This document shows, piece by piece, positions 18,001 to 28,110 of a DNA stretch of 64,000 nt. The position numbers and the translations under genes were made by a program. Each line of letters begins with the position of its first letter. The first letter of the stretch is position 1. The notes beneath the pieces were generated by a model. That model worked only from the letters and a program-made list of their open reading frames with translations. It ran no database searches and was not told the DNA's origin. Location: the NCBI GenBank assembly GCA_963780895.1, contig CAWAEG010000007.1, positions 372,001 to 436,000 of the forward strand, read 5' to 3'. The stretch comes from DASQFI01 sp963780895 (lineage in GTDB: Bacteria > Acidobacteriota > Vicinamibacteria > Vicinamibacterales > SCN-69-37).

Positions 18001-20570
18001 ATGGACTATCGTCCACAAGAGATCGAGCAGAAGTGGCAGGCGCGCTGGGCCGCGCACGCGCGCCTTCGAAGTGACCGAAGACTCGTCGCGGCCGAAGTTC
18101 TACTGCCTCGAGATGTTCGCGTACCCGTCGGGTCACGCGCACGTCGGACACGTGCGCAACTACATGATCGGCGACATCATGGCGCGCACGATGCGGATGC
18201 GCGGCTACAACGTGCTGCATCCGTTCGGCTGGGACGCGTTCGGCCTGCCCGCCGAAAACGCCGCGATCAAGAACAACGTCCATCCCGAGACGTGGACGCT
18301 CGAGAACATCGCCCACATGAAAGGGCAGCTCCAGCGCCTGGGCATCAGCTACGCCTGGGAACGCGAGATCGCGACCTGCCTGCCGGACTACTACCGCTGG
18401 AACCAGTGGCTGTTCACGCGGATGTTCAGGCGCGGCCTGGCGTACCGCAGGCGCTCGAACGTGAACTGGTGCGAAAGCTGCCAGACCGTGCTCGCCAACG
18501 AGCAGGTCGTCGACGGCGGCTGCTGGCGCTGCGGCACACCCGTCACCACGCGCGAGCTGGAGCAGTGGTTCCTGCGCATCACCGCGTACGCCGACGAACT
18601 GCTCGATGCGCTCGGCCGGATGGACGCCTGGCCCGAGAAAGTCCTGACGATGCAGCGCAACTGGATCGGCAGGTCCGACGGGCGCGCGCGTGCAGTTTCC
18701 GCTCGTCGGCGTCGAAGCGAGTCGATCGAAGTCTTCACGACCCGGATCGACACGATCTACGGCGCGACGTTCGTCCTGCTCGCGCCCGAGCATCCGCTCG
18801 TCGAGCGCTTCGCCGCCGAGTCGCCGGATCCGGCGCGCGTTCCGCGCGTCGGCGGCACGAGTTCCGCGCGCAGGATCGAACCGCGCGGCTGACCGGCGAA
18901 GTCGAGAAGGAAGGCTTCGACACCGGGCGCGTCGCGATGAATCCGTTCACGAACACGCCCGTGCCCGTCTGGGTCGCGAACTTCGTGCTCGGCGAGTACG
19001 GCACCGGCGCCGTGATGGGCGTGCCCGGCCACGACCAGCGCGACTTCGAGTTCGCGACGCAAGTACGGTCTGCCGATTCCGATCGTCGTCAGCCCGACGA
19101 CGTCCGGCTCGGCGCCGCGCCGACGTCGTCGTTCGAGGGCGAGGGCACGCTCGTCGACTCCGGGCCGTACACCGGGATGTTCTCGTCCGGACGCCAATCG
19201 ACGGATGACCGACGACGCCGAGAATCGCGGCATCGGCCAGGGTACGGTGCAGTTCCGGCTGAAGGACTGGGGCATCTCGCGCCAGCGCTACTGGGGCACG
19301 CCGATTCCGATCATCCATTGCGAGAGCTGCGGTCTGGTGCCCGTGCCGGACGATCAGCTGCCGGTCGTGCTCCCGAAAGTCGTCGAGTTCACGGGCCGCG
19401 GCGATTCGCCGCTCGCGCACGTGCCGGAGTTCGTGAACACGGCGTGTCCGACGTGCGGGCAGCCCGCGCGGCGCGAGACGGACACGATGGACACGTTCGT
19501 GGACTCGTCCTGGTACTTCTACCGGTTCTGCGATCGCGTCGAACGGCACGATGCCGTTCGATCCCGCGAAGGTGGCGTATTGGGGACCGGTCGATTTCTA
19601 CAGCGGCGGCATCGAGCACGCGATCCTGCACCTGATCTACTCGCGCTTCTTCAGCCGCGTGTTCCGCGATCTGGGCCTCGTGACGATCGACGAGCCGTTC
19701 ACGCGCCTGCTGACGCAGGGCATGGTCCTGAAGGACGGCGCGGTGATGTCGAAGTCGAAAGGGAACGTCGTCGATCCGGACGACATGACGGCGACGTTCG
19801 GCGCCGATGCGCTGCGCCTGTACGTGATGTTCGTCGCGCCGCCCGAAAAGGAAGTCGAGTGGACCGACACGGGCCTCGAAGGGTCGTTCCGGTTCCTCGC
19901 GCGGGTCTGGCGGCTGGTCGATCACCTGATTCCGGCCGTGCCGCGAGCGTCAGATCGGCGGCGGAAATCTGGCGCTCGAGCGAAGCGAGCGCGGCCTGCG
20001 GCGCAAGACGCACACCACGATTCGCCGCGTGACGCACGACATCGATCCGCGGATGCATCTGAACACGGCGATCTCGGCGCTGATGGAGCTGGTGAACGAG
20101 CTGTATGCGTTCGGCGAGCAGCCGGGGCATCCGGCCCACGGGACGCGAGGACGAGCCGCCGCCGGCCATCGCACGCCCCGAGACCGCCGCGGTTCTGCGG
20201 GAGGCGGTCGAAGCGCTCGTGTTGATGATCTCGCCGTTCGCGCCGCACATGGCCGAGGAGCTCTGGGAGCGCCTCGGCCGGACGTCGGCGAAAAGGGGCT
20301 CGTGACAGCTGCCTGGCCGGCCGTCGACGAAGAGGCCGCCCGGGCGGAGGAAATCGAAGTGCCCGTGCAGGTGAATGGGCAAGGTGCGTGGCACGGATCA
20401 CGCTCGACGCGGAAGCGACCGAAGCGGACATCCAGGCAGCCGCGCTCGCCGCCCCGCACGTCAAACCGCACATCGACGGCCACGAGGTCGTCAAAGTGGT
20501 CATCGCGAACCGCCGGCTGGTGAACATCGTGGTTCGGCCGCGCGGGGAGGAGACGAGAGTCGGCGGCTGA
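18001..20570 (+). CDS. leuS: Leucyl-tRNA synthetase, multiple frameshifts
   Basis: A class Ia synthetase that charges tRNA-Leu. The N-terminus MDYRPQEIEQKWQARW is typical. The HIGH box reads HVGH within AYPSGHAHVGHVRNY, and the KMSKS box is MSKSKGN within LKDGAVMSKSKGNVVDPD. Zinc and editing domain pieces are recognisable (VNWCESCQTVLANEQV, TRIDTIYGATFV, FVNTACPTCGQPARR). The C-terminus ends RRLVNIVVRPRGEE. About 857 codons are present but the frame changes roughly eight times, for example near 18060, 18680, 18840, 19065, 19195, 19540, 19945, 20145 and 20385. As an essential gene with complete motif order it is most likely intact in the organism. Confidence 0.93.
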
Positions 20571-20578
20571 GCTCAAGC

Positions 20579-21098
20579 TTGCTTTCACTGGTCGCGCTCG
20601 CGCTCGTCGCGACGTCCTGCGGCTACACGCTCGCCGGTCGCGGCGGGACGCTGCCCGAGCACATCCGGATCATCGGCATTCCCCAGTTCATCAACCGGTC
20701 GCCATTCCCGGAGATCGACCGGATCCTGACCGAACGCGTCGGCGAGGAATTTCGCGGCCGCGGACGGTATCGCGTGCTGCCCGACACCAACGGCGTCGAC
20801 GCCGTGCTGACCGGCACCATTCTGAACGCCGTGCCGATGCCGACCTCGTTCACGGCGGGGAGCCGCCAGGCGTCGAGCTACGCCATGGTCGTGACGCTCA
20901 GCGTCGAGTTCAAGGACGTGAAGAACGACAAAGTGCTCTGGTCCAATCCCTCCCTGACGGTCCGAGAGGAATACGAGGTGCCGACAGGAGCAGGCAACCG
21001 ATCCGGCCGCCTTTTTCCGTCAGGACTCGAACGCCGTCGAGCGGCTGGCGCGAACCCTCTCGAAGGCGCTCGCGACGGCCATCTTCGAAGCGATGTGA
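20579..21098 (+). CDS. lptE: LPS-assembly lipoprotein LptE-like, one frameshift
   Basis: Lipoprotein signal ending in VATSC, then GYTLAGRGGTLPEHIRIIGIP, the characteristic LptE opening. LptE sits in the outer membrane as a plug of LptD and helps place lipopolysaccharide. The frame breaks near 21000; beyond it the sequence reads FFRQDSNAVERLARTLSKALATAIFEAM before the stop, typical of the family. A TTG at 20579 is the best start since no ATG or GTG lies closer. Position between leuS and holA is the usual genomic order and supports the call. Confidence 0.8.
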
Positions 21099-21104
21099 GC
21101 TGCC

Positions 21105-22112
21105 GTGCCGTCGCTCGATCTGAACGCTCTACGCAAGCTGATCGCGTCGAAGCGGCTCGGCACGCTCCACCTGCTGGTGGGCGAGGACGTGCGGCTCGTC
21201 GAGCAGACGGTGGACGCGATCGAAGCGACGATCGACGAGGCGGATCGGCCGTTTGCGGTCGATCGTCTCTACGCCGCCGAGAGCGGCGGCGGTCCGATTG
21301 ACATCGCGGCCGCCGCGCGTGTGCTGCCGATGCTCGGCGATCGGCGGATCGTGGTCGTCCTGCGCGCCGAGCGGCTGCTCAAGCCGAAGCGAGCGGCGAA
21401 GGCGACCGAGATCGTCGATCTCGACGAAGACGCCGACGACGTCGCGATCGAGTTCGGTCCGCTCGAGGACTATCTCGCGAGTCCCGTGCCGTTCTCGACC
21501 GCTGGTCTTCGTCGCGACCGGCATCGACCGCACGCGGCGGTTTACGAAGCGGGTGGTCGAGAAGGCGCAGGTCACGGAATTTTCGGGACTTCCGTCTGCG
21601 GCACAATTCGGCCGGCGTGACGCGCGGTCGGCGGCGATGAGCCTCGCGCAGGAGGAGATCGGGCGCGTGGGCCGGGCGATCGATCCTGCGGCGCTCCAGC
21701 TGCTGGCCGCCCGGGCCGGGAACGACATCACCAAGCTGCGCGGCGATCTCGAGCGGCTCCTGCTCTATACGGAAGGGCACGACCGCATCACGGCCGCGCG
21801 ACGTGGAGGAGATCGCCGCGACGACGTTGTCGGTCGACGACGAATGGGCGGTGGTCAACGCCATCGGCGATGGCGACGCGGCGCGCGCGCTGCGCGAGAC
21901 CGGCCATCCGGCTCGAGCGCGGCGACTCGCCGCACATGATGGTTGGCCAGCTGCGATGGTGGGTGTCGTCGCAGCTGTCGCAGTTCAAACCCGATCGCGT
22001 CAAGCCGGCGCTCGAAGCGCTGCTGCGCACCGACCTCGCGCTCAAGAGCTCGGGCGGAGACGAGCGCGTGCTGATGGAACGGCTGATTGTGGACTTGACG
22101 CGCCGGCCGTGA
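21105..22112 (+). CDS. holA: DNA polymerase III delta subunit, frameshifted
   Basis: The clamp-loader delta subunit that opens the beta clamp. Recognisable text includes LHLLVGEDVRLVEQTVDAI, RVLPMLGDRRIVVVLRAERLL, then AIDPAALQLLAARAGNDITKLRGDLERLLLY and the C-terminal HMMVGQLRWWVSSQLSQF. At about 335 codons the size is normal. Frame breaks occur near 21500, 21795 and 21905. The GTG at 21105 lies 6 bases after the lptE stop. The leuS-lptE-holA order is common in Gram-negative bacteria, and rpsT follows here on the opposite strand. Confidence 0.88.
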
Positions 22113-22139
22113 CGGCCGGCTGGTGGGGTTCGGCGCCGA

Positions 22140-22418
22140 TCAGGCCTTCTTCTTCACGCTCATCCGCTTCACGAGCCGCGACTTGTAGCGTCCCGCCGCG
22201 TTGCGATGGATGATGCCCTTGGCCCGCCATCTTGTCGATGATCGAGAACGGTCTCGCTGAGCGCGCGCTTGCGCGAGTCCGCCACGTTGCCGGCGTCGAT
22301 GGCGCTGCGGATCGCCTTGAGCGACGGTGCGGAGTTTCGCCCGCAGCTCGCGGTTGTGCGCCGTGCGCTTGAGGGTCTGGCGGTGCGCCTTCAGCGCCGA
22401 AGCATGTCGGGTAGCCAC
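22140..22418 (-). CDS. rpsT: 30S ribosomal protein S20, frameshifted
   Basis: A small basic protein that binds 16S rRNA. It starts at GTG 22418 with a purine-rich GAGGATTCGGAA just upstream and reads TRHASALKAHRQTLKRTAHN, typical of S20. The C-terminus KGIIHRNAAGRYKSRLVKR is equally diagnostic. The middle is shifted: IRSAIDAGNVADSRKRAL and IIDKMA appear in other frames, with breaks near 22225 to 22325. The length of about 92 codons fits. Convergent with holA, whose stop is 27 bases away. Confidence 0.88.
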   Translation of the reverse strand: MATRHASALKAHRQTLKRTAHNRELRAKLRTVAQGDPQRHRRRQRGGLAQARAQRDRSRSSTRWRAKGIIHRNAAGRYKSRLVKRMSVKKKA

Positions 22419-22521
22419 TTCCGAATCCTCGTTCCGTGTCAAAAGGTTTCGCCGCGTCGGCTGACCCGGCAGTCCGTACTCGGCGGCTCTCGGAGAGCAG
22501 CCAAACACCGAAGTATACCAC

Positions 22522-22929
22522 TCAGTTCTGAGGGCCCTCCTTCTCGCGGCGGAGCCGGCGTCGCTCCCGGCGGTCCGGCGTTCCGGGCGTGACGTGCCGC
22601 CGCCTCGGCCCGGCCAGGCGAATCAGGTCGAGCATCGCCTGTTCCTCGGCCGACGGGGGCGGCGTCGTGTCCTCGTAGAGCTCGCGGGCCTCGCCTTCGG
22701 GATGTGCTTCTCGGTCGTCGCGCGGACGACCACCCGCTGACGCCGGCCCGAGCGGGCGGGTGATCTCGATGACATCGCCCGGCCTGATCTCGCGGTGCGG
22801 CTTGGCCGACTGCCCGTTGACGTCCACCTTGCCGCCCTTGCACGCGCGCTGCGCCTCCGACCGCGTCTTGAACAGGCAGGCGACGTCGAGCCAGACGTCG
22901 AGGCGGAGGGGGACGGGACTGTTTTCCAC
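22522..22929 (-). CDS. S4-domain RNA-binding protein (Hsp15-like), start displaced by a repeat
   Basis: The S4 fold is clear: RLDVWLDVACLFKTRSEAQ, then CKGGKVDVNGQSAKPHREIRPGD and VIEITRPL, as in heat-shock protein 15, which binds stalled 50S subunits. Two compensating frame breaks near 22690-22745 hide the stretch QRVVVRATTEKHIPKA. In this family the ATG normally precedes RLD directly. Here that position is occupied by the end of the fold-back repeat 22909-23024, and no ATG exists there. The nearest starts are GTG 22929 and TTG 22935, both inside the repeat. The protein would then carry a repeat-encoded leader of a few residues. Confidence 0.75.
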   Translation of the reverse strand: MENSPVPLRLDVWLDVACLFKTRSEAQRACKGGKVDVNGQSAKPHREIRPGDVIEITRPLGPASAGGRPRDDREAHPEGEARELYEDTTPPPSAEEQAMLDLIRLAGPRRRHVTPGTPDRRERRRLRREKEGPQN

Positions 22930-23024
22930 AGGTTTCAACGGGGATCGCAGGTGCCAGAGGCTCGCACAACCGACCTCTGGCACCCGATCCCATGTCGAAA
23001 CCTGTGGAAAACAGTCCCGTCCCC
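22909..23024. repeat. Long fold-back repeat of the GGGGAC type (copy F)
   Basis: Arms 22909-22960 and 22974-23024 pair over about 50 bases with a few mismatches. The outer end is GGGGACGGGACTGTTTTCC. This is the longest stem in the window. It occupies the gap between the divergent S4 and M14 genes and replaces the usual S4 start region. Confidence 0.9.
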
Positions 23025-23037
23025 TTACACTACTCCG

Positions 23038-25830
23038 ATGATTCACCGCATCCTCCTGGCAGTTCTGCTCGGGACGGCCCTGGCGGGGGGGCTGGGCGCG
23101 CAGGCGACTGCCCCACGCATCACCACGCCCCAGCAGGAGTTCGGCCACAACTTCGGCGACGACTACTTCCTCGCCAACTACAAGCAGATCGCCGCCTACT
23201 GGCAGAAGCTCGATCAAGAATCCGACCGCATGACGGTCGCAGTCGATCGGCAAGACCGCCGAGGGCCGCGATCAGCTGATGGCGATCGTGACGTCGCCCG
23301 AGAACCACGGAACCTCGCGCGCTACAAGGACATCTCGCGGCGGCTGGCGCTCGCCGAGGGGCTGACCGACGAGCAGGCGCGCGCGCTCGCGAAGGAGGGC
23401 AAGGCCATCGTCTGGATCGACGGCGGCCTGCACGCCACCGAGACGCTCGGCGCGCAGCAGCTCGGCGAGATGGTCTACCAGATGGTCAGCCGCACCGACG
23501 AAGAGACGATGCGGATCCTGGACGACGTGATCATCCTGTTCGTGCACGCGAACCCGGACGGCAACGATCTGGTCGCCGACTGGTACATGCGCGATGCCGG
23601 ACCCGAAGCAGCGATCGTCCGCGAGGCCTGCCGCGGCTGTACCAGAAGTACATCGGCCACGACAACAACCGCGACTTCTTCGCCTCGACGCAGGCCGAGA
23701 CGCGAGAACATGAACCGCGTGCTGTACCGCGAGTGGTTCCCGCAGATCCTCTACAACCACCATCAGAGCGGTCCGGCCGGCACGATTCTCTGGTCGCCGC
23801 CGCTGCGCGATCCGTTCAACTACAACCAGGACCCGCTGCTCGTGCTCGGCATCCAGACGATCGGCCTCGCGCTGCATACGCGGCTCGCGGCCGAAGGCAA
23901 GCCGGGCGCGACGATGCGATCGGGCGGGCCGTACGACGGCTGGTGGAACGGCGGCATCCGCAACACCGCGGCGTTCCACAACACGATCGCGATCCTGACC
24001 GAGATGATCGGCAACCCGACGCCGATGCGCGTGCCGCTCGTGATGAACCGGCAGCTGCCGACGAGCGATCTGACGTTCCCGGTGCCGCCGCAGGAGTGGC
24101 ACTTCCGGCAGTCGGTGGACTACTCGGTCGACCTGCAATCGCGGCGTGCTCGACATGGCGTCGAAGATGAAGGAGAACTTTCTCTACAACCGCTACGTGA
24201 TGGGCAAGAACTCGATCGAGCGGGGCAGCACGCGACACGTGGACGGCGCGGCCGCATCGCTACGCCGCGGTTCAGGAGGCGATGGCGGCGCGCGTCGCGG
24301 AGCGCGGCGCGGCGGCGGGCGGGGGCGGTCGCGGAGGCGGGGCGTCGGCCGCGGCCGACGATGGCGCTCTGGGCCGCGCTGCACAAGCCGGAGGATCGCG
24401 ATCCGCGCGCCTACGTCATCCCGTCGTCACAGGCCGATTTCTCGACCGCGACGAGGTTCATCAACGCGCTGCTCGAGACCGGCATCGCCGTGCACCGCGC
24501 GACGCGCGAGTTCACGGCCGGCGGGCAAGCCGTATCCAGCCGGGTCGTTCGTCGTCTTCACGGCGCAGGCGTTCCGGCCGCACGTGATCGACATGTTCGA
24601 GCCGCAGGATCATCCGGACAACTTTCCCTATCCGGGCGCGCCGCCGACGCGGCCGTACGACAACGCGGGCTGGACGCTCGCGTTCCAGATGGGCATCGAG
24701 TTCGATCGGCACCTCGAGCCGCTTACCGGTCCCTTCGAACCGCTTCCGGACTGGAACCTGACGATGCCGGCGGGCGCCGTGCCGCCGGGCGCCGCGTCGC
24801 TGGTCACGATGAGTCCTGACCAGCTCGACGTGTTCCCGGCCGTCAATCGACTGCTCGCCGCCAACGAAGACGTGTACCGGCTGCCGGACGGACAGTTCCT
24901 GGTCGCGGTGAAGCCGGCGACGCGAGCCGCGCTTGCAGAAGATCGCCGCGGAGCGAGGCGTGAACTTCGCGGTGCCGTCGGCGACCGTTCGCGTGCCCGC
25001 GGCCAAGCTCACGCGTCCGCGCGATCGGCCTCTGGGATCAGTATGGCGGGTCGATGGACGCCGGCTGGGCGCGCTGGATCCTGGAACAGTTCGAGTTCCC
25101 GTTCGATCGGGTGTTCGCGCCACAGCTCGACGCCGGCAACCTGAACGCGCAGTACGACACGCTGGTCTTCGTCGAAGGCGGGATTCCGGCGGCGGTCAGC
25201 GGCCGGGCGGGCGGCGCGGGCACGGGCGGCCGTGGGGCTGCGGCTGGAGGCGGCGGCGCGGGCGGACGCGGCGGACCGGCGACACCGCCGAACCTTCCCG
25301 CCGAATACCGCGATCAGATCGGCTCGGTCAGCGCCGAACGAACGCTGCCGCATCATCCGGGCGTTCATCGAAAACGGCGGCACGGTCATCGCGATTGGCG
25401 ACTCGGCGACGAATCTCGCCGCGTTCCTGAACCTGCCGCTCGAGAACCATCTCGTCGAGAACGGCGCGCGCCTGCCGTCCACCAAAGTTCTACGCGCCCG
25501 GTTCCGTCGTCCGCGCGCGCGTGGACACGTCGCTGCCCATCGCCGCGGGAATGAAGCCGCAGACGGACTTCTTTTTCGACAACAGTCCCGTCTGGAAGCT
25601 CGGGCCGGATGCGGCGGCGAAAGGCGTGAAGGCGATCGCGTGGTTCGATTCGAAGACGCCGCTGCGCAGCGGCTGGGCGTGGGGACAGCAGTATCTCGAG
25701 AACGGCGTCATCGCGGCCGAAGCGACGGTCGGCAAGGGCCGCGTGTATGCTCTTCGGCGCGGAGATCCTGCAGCGCGCGCAGCCGCACCCGACGTTCAAG
25801 CTTCTGTTCAACGGGATTTACGTGAAATGA
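23038..25830 (+). CDS. Secreted M14-family zinc carboxypeptidase-like protein, heavily frameshifted
   Basis: Signal peptide ILLAVLLGTALAGGLGAQ, then a zinc-carboxypeptidase core: WIDGGLHATETLG supplies the HxxE zinc ligands, and NHHQSGPAGTILWSPP the downstream His. HANPDGNDLVADWYM and GHDNNRDFF match the substrate-binding region of the family. The C-terminal half (about residues 480-930) has no obvious relative; it includes a Gly/Arg/Ala-rich linker and ENGGTVIAIGDSATNLA, which resembles a glutamine-amidotransferase-like fold. At least nine frame breaks occur, among them near 23245, 23625, 23700, 24145, 24250, 24530, 24935, 25025, 25345, 25485 and 25745. The stop is TGA at 25828-25830. Probably degrades peptides outside the cytoplasm. 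Confidence 0.75.
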
Positions 25831-25879
25831 CCTCCGAGGTCATTTCCTTTCAACTGCGTTGGAAATGACCTCGGAGGTC
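25829..25879. repeat. Inverted repeat with GACCTCCGAGGTC ends
   Basis: Arms 25829-25847 and 25861-25879 are perfect 19-base complements (GACCTCCGAGGTCATTTCC). The first arm overlaps the M14 stop codon. The right arm is followed by TTT, so it may be an intrinsic terminator. Short relatives of the arm core are found at 28103-28112 and 31348-31360. Confidence 0.75.
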
Positions 25880-25893
25880 TTTAGGGAGGCCTC

Positions 25894-27450
25894 ATGAAGA
25901 CGATCGCAGTCGCTCTGTGCGCGGCGCTGGCGGGCGCCGGCGCCGTCGTGCTCACGGCGCAGACCGCCGAGCGCGTCGACTCGGACATGGTCGCGAAGAT
26001 CCGCGACGAGGGACTGAAGCGATCGCGGGTGCAGGCGGTCTTCAATCAGTTCGTGGACGTCATCGGTCCGCGGCTCACCGCGTCGCCCGAGCACAAACGC
26101 GCCGCCGAGTGGGCGCGCGATGAATTGACGCGCTGGGGTCTCTCCAACGCCCGCCTCGAGCCGTTCGAGTTCGGCCGCGGCTGGGCACTCGACAAGTTCA
26201 CGCTCGAAATGGTCGAGCCGAGGTACATGCCGCTCGTCGGATACCCGGAAGCGTGGAGCCCGCCGACCCGCGGCGAGATCGTCGCGTCCGTGGTGAGCCT
26301 TGCCGGAGCGCAGCCGGAGGTCGTCAAGGGCATGGAGGCGAGCCTCAAAGGCGCGGCAATCATGACCCAGCCGCTCGTGACCAATTTCATCCGGGCGGAC
26401 CGCGCGCAGCCGAGCGAACTCCCCGACCAGCCGTTCGTGGCCCCTGGAGCCCGCGGAGAGGGCCGTGGAGGCGCGCCAGGGCAGCCTGGGGCCGGCGGCG
26501 GCCGTCAGGGCGGCGGCGCCGGGCGGCAGGGGGCGGAGGGGCAGCCGACTCCGCAGCAGCAGATCGACGCCACGATTCGGGCGGCCGGCGCCGGAGTGCT
26601 CCTGCGGCCGAGCCGCGGCGAACACGGCACGCTCTTCGTCCAGGCCGGCCGCGACAATCCGAACGACCTGCTGCCGAAGGTCGTCCTCATCGGCGAGCAC
26701 TACAACATGATCGCCCGGCTCCTCCAGAACAAGGTGCCGGTGAAGATCCGCGTGAACGTGCAGTCGCGGTTCCTCGACGCGGACCGCAACACCTACAACG
26801 TGCTTGCCGAGATTCCGGGCGTGGACCCGGCGCTCAAGGACGAAATCGTGATGCTCGGCGCGCATCTCGACTCGTGGCACACGGCGACGGGCGCCACCGA
26901 CAACGCCGACGGATCGGCGGCCGCGATGGAAGCGTTTCGCATTCTCAAGGCGGTCGGCGCGCAGCCGCGCCGGACGCTGCGCCTCGCGCTCTGGAGCGGT
27001 GAGGAACAGGGCCTGCTCGGCTCCCGCGCGTACGTCGAGAAGTACCTGGCCGGCGACGCCAACAAGGCGGCGCGCGACAAGCTGGCCGTCTACTTCAACA
27101 TCGATCCCGGGAAAGGTCCGATCTACGGATGGTTCCTCGAAGGCAACAGCGCCGCCAAACCGATCTTCGACGCCTGGCTTGCGCCGTTCGTGGACAAGGA
27201 AATCGGCGCGCGCAAGAACGTCATTCAGGGCATCGGCAGCACCGACCATCTGAGCTTCACGCGCCAGGACATGCTGGGCTTCAACCCGATCCAGGATTAC
27301 GTCGGCTATGACGTGCGTGAGCATCACACGAACGTCGATACCGCCGAACGTATCAAGGAGCAGGATCTGAAGCAGTCGGCGATCATTCTCGCGTCGTTCG
27401 CCTACCACGCGGCGATGCGGGCTGAGCGGATTCCCCGTGCGCCGCGATAA
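25894..27450 (+). CDS. Secreted M28-family aminopeptidase, 518 aa
   Basis: The signal peptide (IAVALCAALAGAGAVVLTAQ) is followed by an N-terminal region with GPRLTASPEHKRAAEWARDEL. The M28 catalytic core begins near residue 310: AHLDSWHTATGATDNADG carries the first zinc His and the bridging Asp, SGEEQGLLGS the catalytic Glu pair near 369, and GIGSTDHLSF a later zinc His near 450. A Gly/Gln-rich linker (residues 185-220) separates the halves. A GGGAGG ribosome-binding site precedes the ATG. Intact, and adjacent to the M14-type gene, suggesting joint peptide scavenging. Confidence 0.88.
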   Translation: MKTIAVALCAALAGAGAVVLTAQTAERVDSDMVAKIRDEGLKRSRVQAVFNQFVDVIGPRLTASPEHKRAAEWARDELTRWGLSNARLEPFEFGRGWALDKFTLEMVEPRYMPLVGYPEAWSPPTRGEIVASVVSLAGAQPEVVKGMEASLKGAAIMTQPLVTNFIRADRAQPSELPDQPFVAPGARGEGRGGAPGQPGAGGGRQGGGAGRQGAEGQPTPQQQIDATIRAAGAGVLLRPSRGEHGTLFVQAGRDNPNDLLPKVVLIGEHYNMIARLLQNKVPVKIRVNVQSRFLDADRNTYNVLAEIPGVDPALKDEIVMLGAHLDSWHTATGATDNADGSAAAMEAFRILKAVGAQPRRTLRLALWSGEEQGLLGSRAYVEKYLAGDANKAARDKLAVYFNIDPGKGPIYGWFLEGNSAAKPIFDAWLAPFVDKEIGARKNVIQGIGSTDHLSFTRQDMLGFNPIQDYVGYDVREHHTNVDTAERIKEQDLKQSAIILASFAYHAAMRAERIPRAPR

Positions 27451-27460
27451 CCGCATTCCG

Positions 27461-27510
27461 CAGATCTCGGCCGCGTGCTCCGGAGCCCGACCTTTGCGAT
27501 CGCCGCGACC
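27461..27510. repeat. Single-arm copy of the CAGATC/GACCTTTGCGAG repeat core
   Basis: This 50-base stretch starts CAGATCTCGGCCGCGTGCTC and is clearly related to the complement of 974-1023 and to 7751-7800. No partner arm follows, so this copy is solo. It lies between the M28 stop and the most likely start of the beta-barrel gene. Confidence 0.75.
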
Positions 27511-27526
27511 CTCCAGCCGCGCGACG

Positions 27527-28102
27527 GTGGGGCGATGGCTCGTGGGCGCGATTCTCGGGCTGGCTGCGACGACGCTGGGGGCGGCGCCCGCGCACGCGCA
27601 GGCGTGGGGCGTCAAGGGCGGTTTGAATCTCGCCACGGTGAAGCTGGAGGACATAGACACCGCCGCGGAGGCCAGCGCCGTCGCGGGCGGCTTCGTGCGC
27701 GTGCCGCTGGGCGCCCGGCTCCGGCTCCAGGTCGAAGGGCTCTTTGCGCAGCGCCGCATCACGTTCGAGGACATCGTCCGGCACGAGCTGAACTACCTCG
27801 AGATTCCGGTGCTGGCACGCTTCCGGGTGGTCACGATCGGCTCGTGGCCGGTTCACGTGCTCGGCGGCGGCGTGGTCGGGATGCGGCTGAGCGCGAATGA
27901 GATCATCAGCGGCGAGTCGGTGGACATCAAGGACGCGTATGAGCCCGTCGATCTCGGGGCCTCGATCGGCGGCGAAGTCGCCATGTCCCGCCGATGGCTG
28001 GCCGATGTGCGCTATGTCTTCGGTCTGACGAACGCCAACGACGTGCCCGGGTTCGACGTGAAGTTTCGAACCTTCCAGGTGACGGTCGGATTCGGGTTTT
28101 AA
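27527..28102 (+). CDS. Outer-membrane beta-barrel protein (porin-family-like), about 191 aa
   Basis: The GTG at 27527 gives a compact signal peptide, WLVGAILGLAATTLGAAPAHAQA. An in-frame GTG at 27437 would add 30 residues encoded by repeat sequence and is less likely. The mature part reads WGVKGGLNLATV, alternating strands such as LEIPVLARFRVV and the C-terminal FQVTVGFGF, with a terminal Phe typical of outer-membrane barrels. It matches the small porin-like proteins found in many Gram-negative bacteria. The 3' end converges on alaS with only 8 bases between stops, where a GACCGAGGTC palindrome lies. Confidence 0.78.
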   Translation: MGRWLVGAILGLAATTLGAAPAHAQAWGVKGGLNLATVKLEDIDTAAEASAVAGGFVRVPLGARLRLQVEGLFAQRRITFEDIVRHELNYLEIPVLARFRVVTIGSWPVHVLGGGVVGMRLSANEIISGESVDIKDAYEPVDLGASIGGEVAMSRRWLADVRYVFGLTNANDVPGFDVKFRTFQVTVGFGF

Positions 28103-28110
28103 GACCGAGG

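Noticed and set aside
18001..20570. leuS as a pseudogene
   Set aside because: All motifs are in order and the total length is normal. The gene is essential and its neighbours show the same kind of single-base indels, which favours sequence error.
25840..27774. A 644-codon minus-strand frame
   Set aside because: It is antisense to the M28 peptidase and beta-barrel gene and has no recognisable domain.
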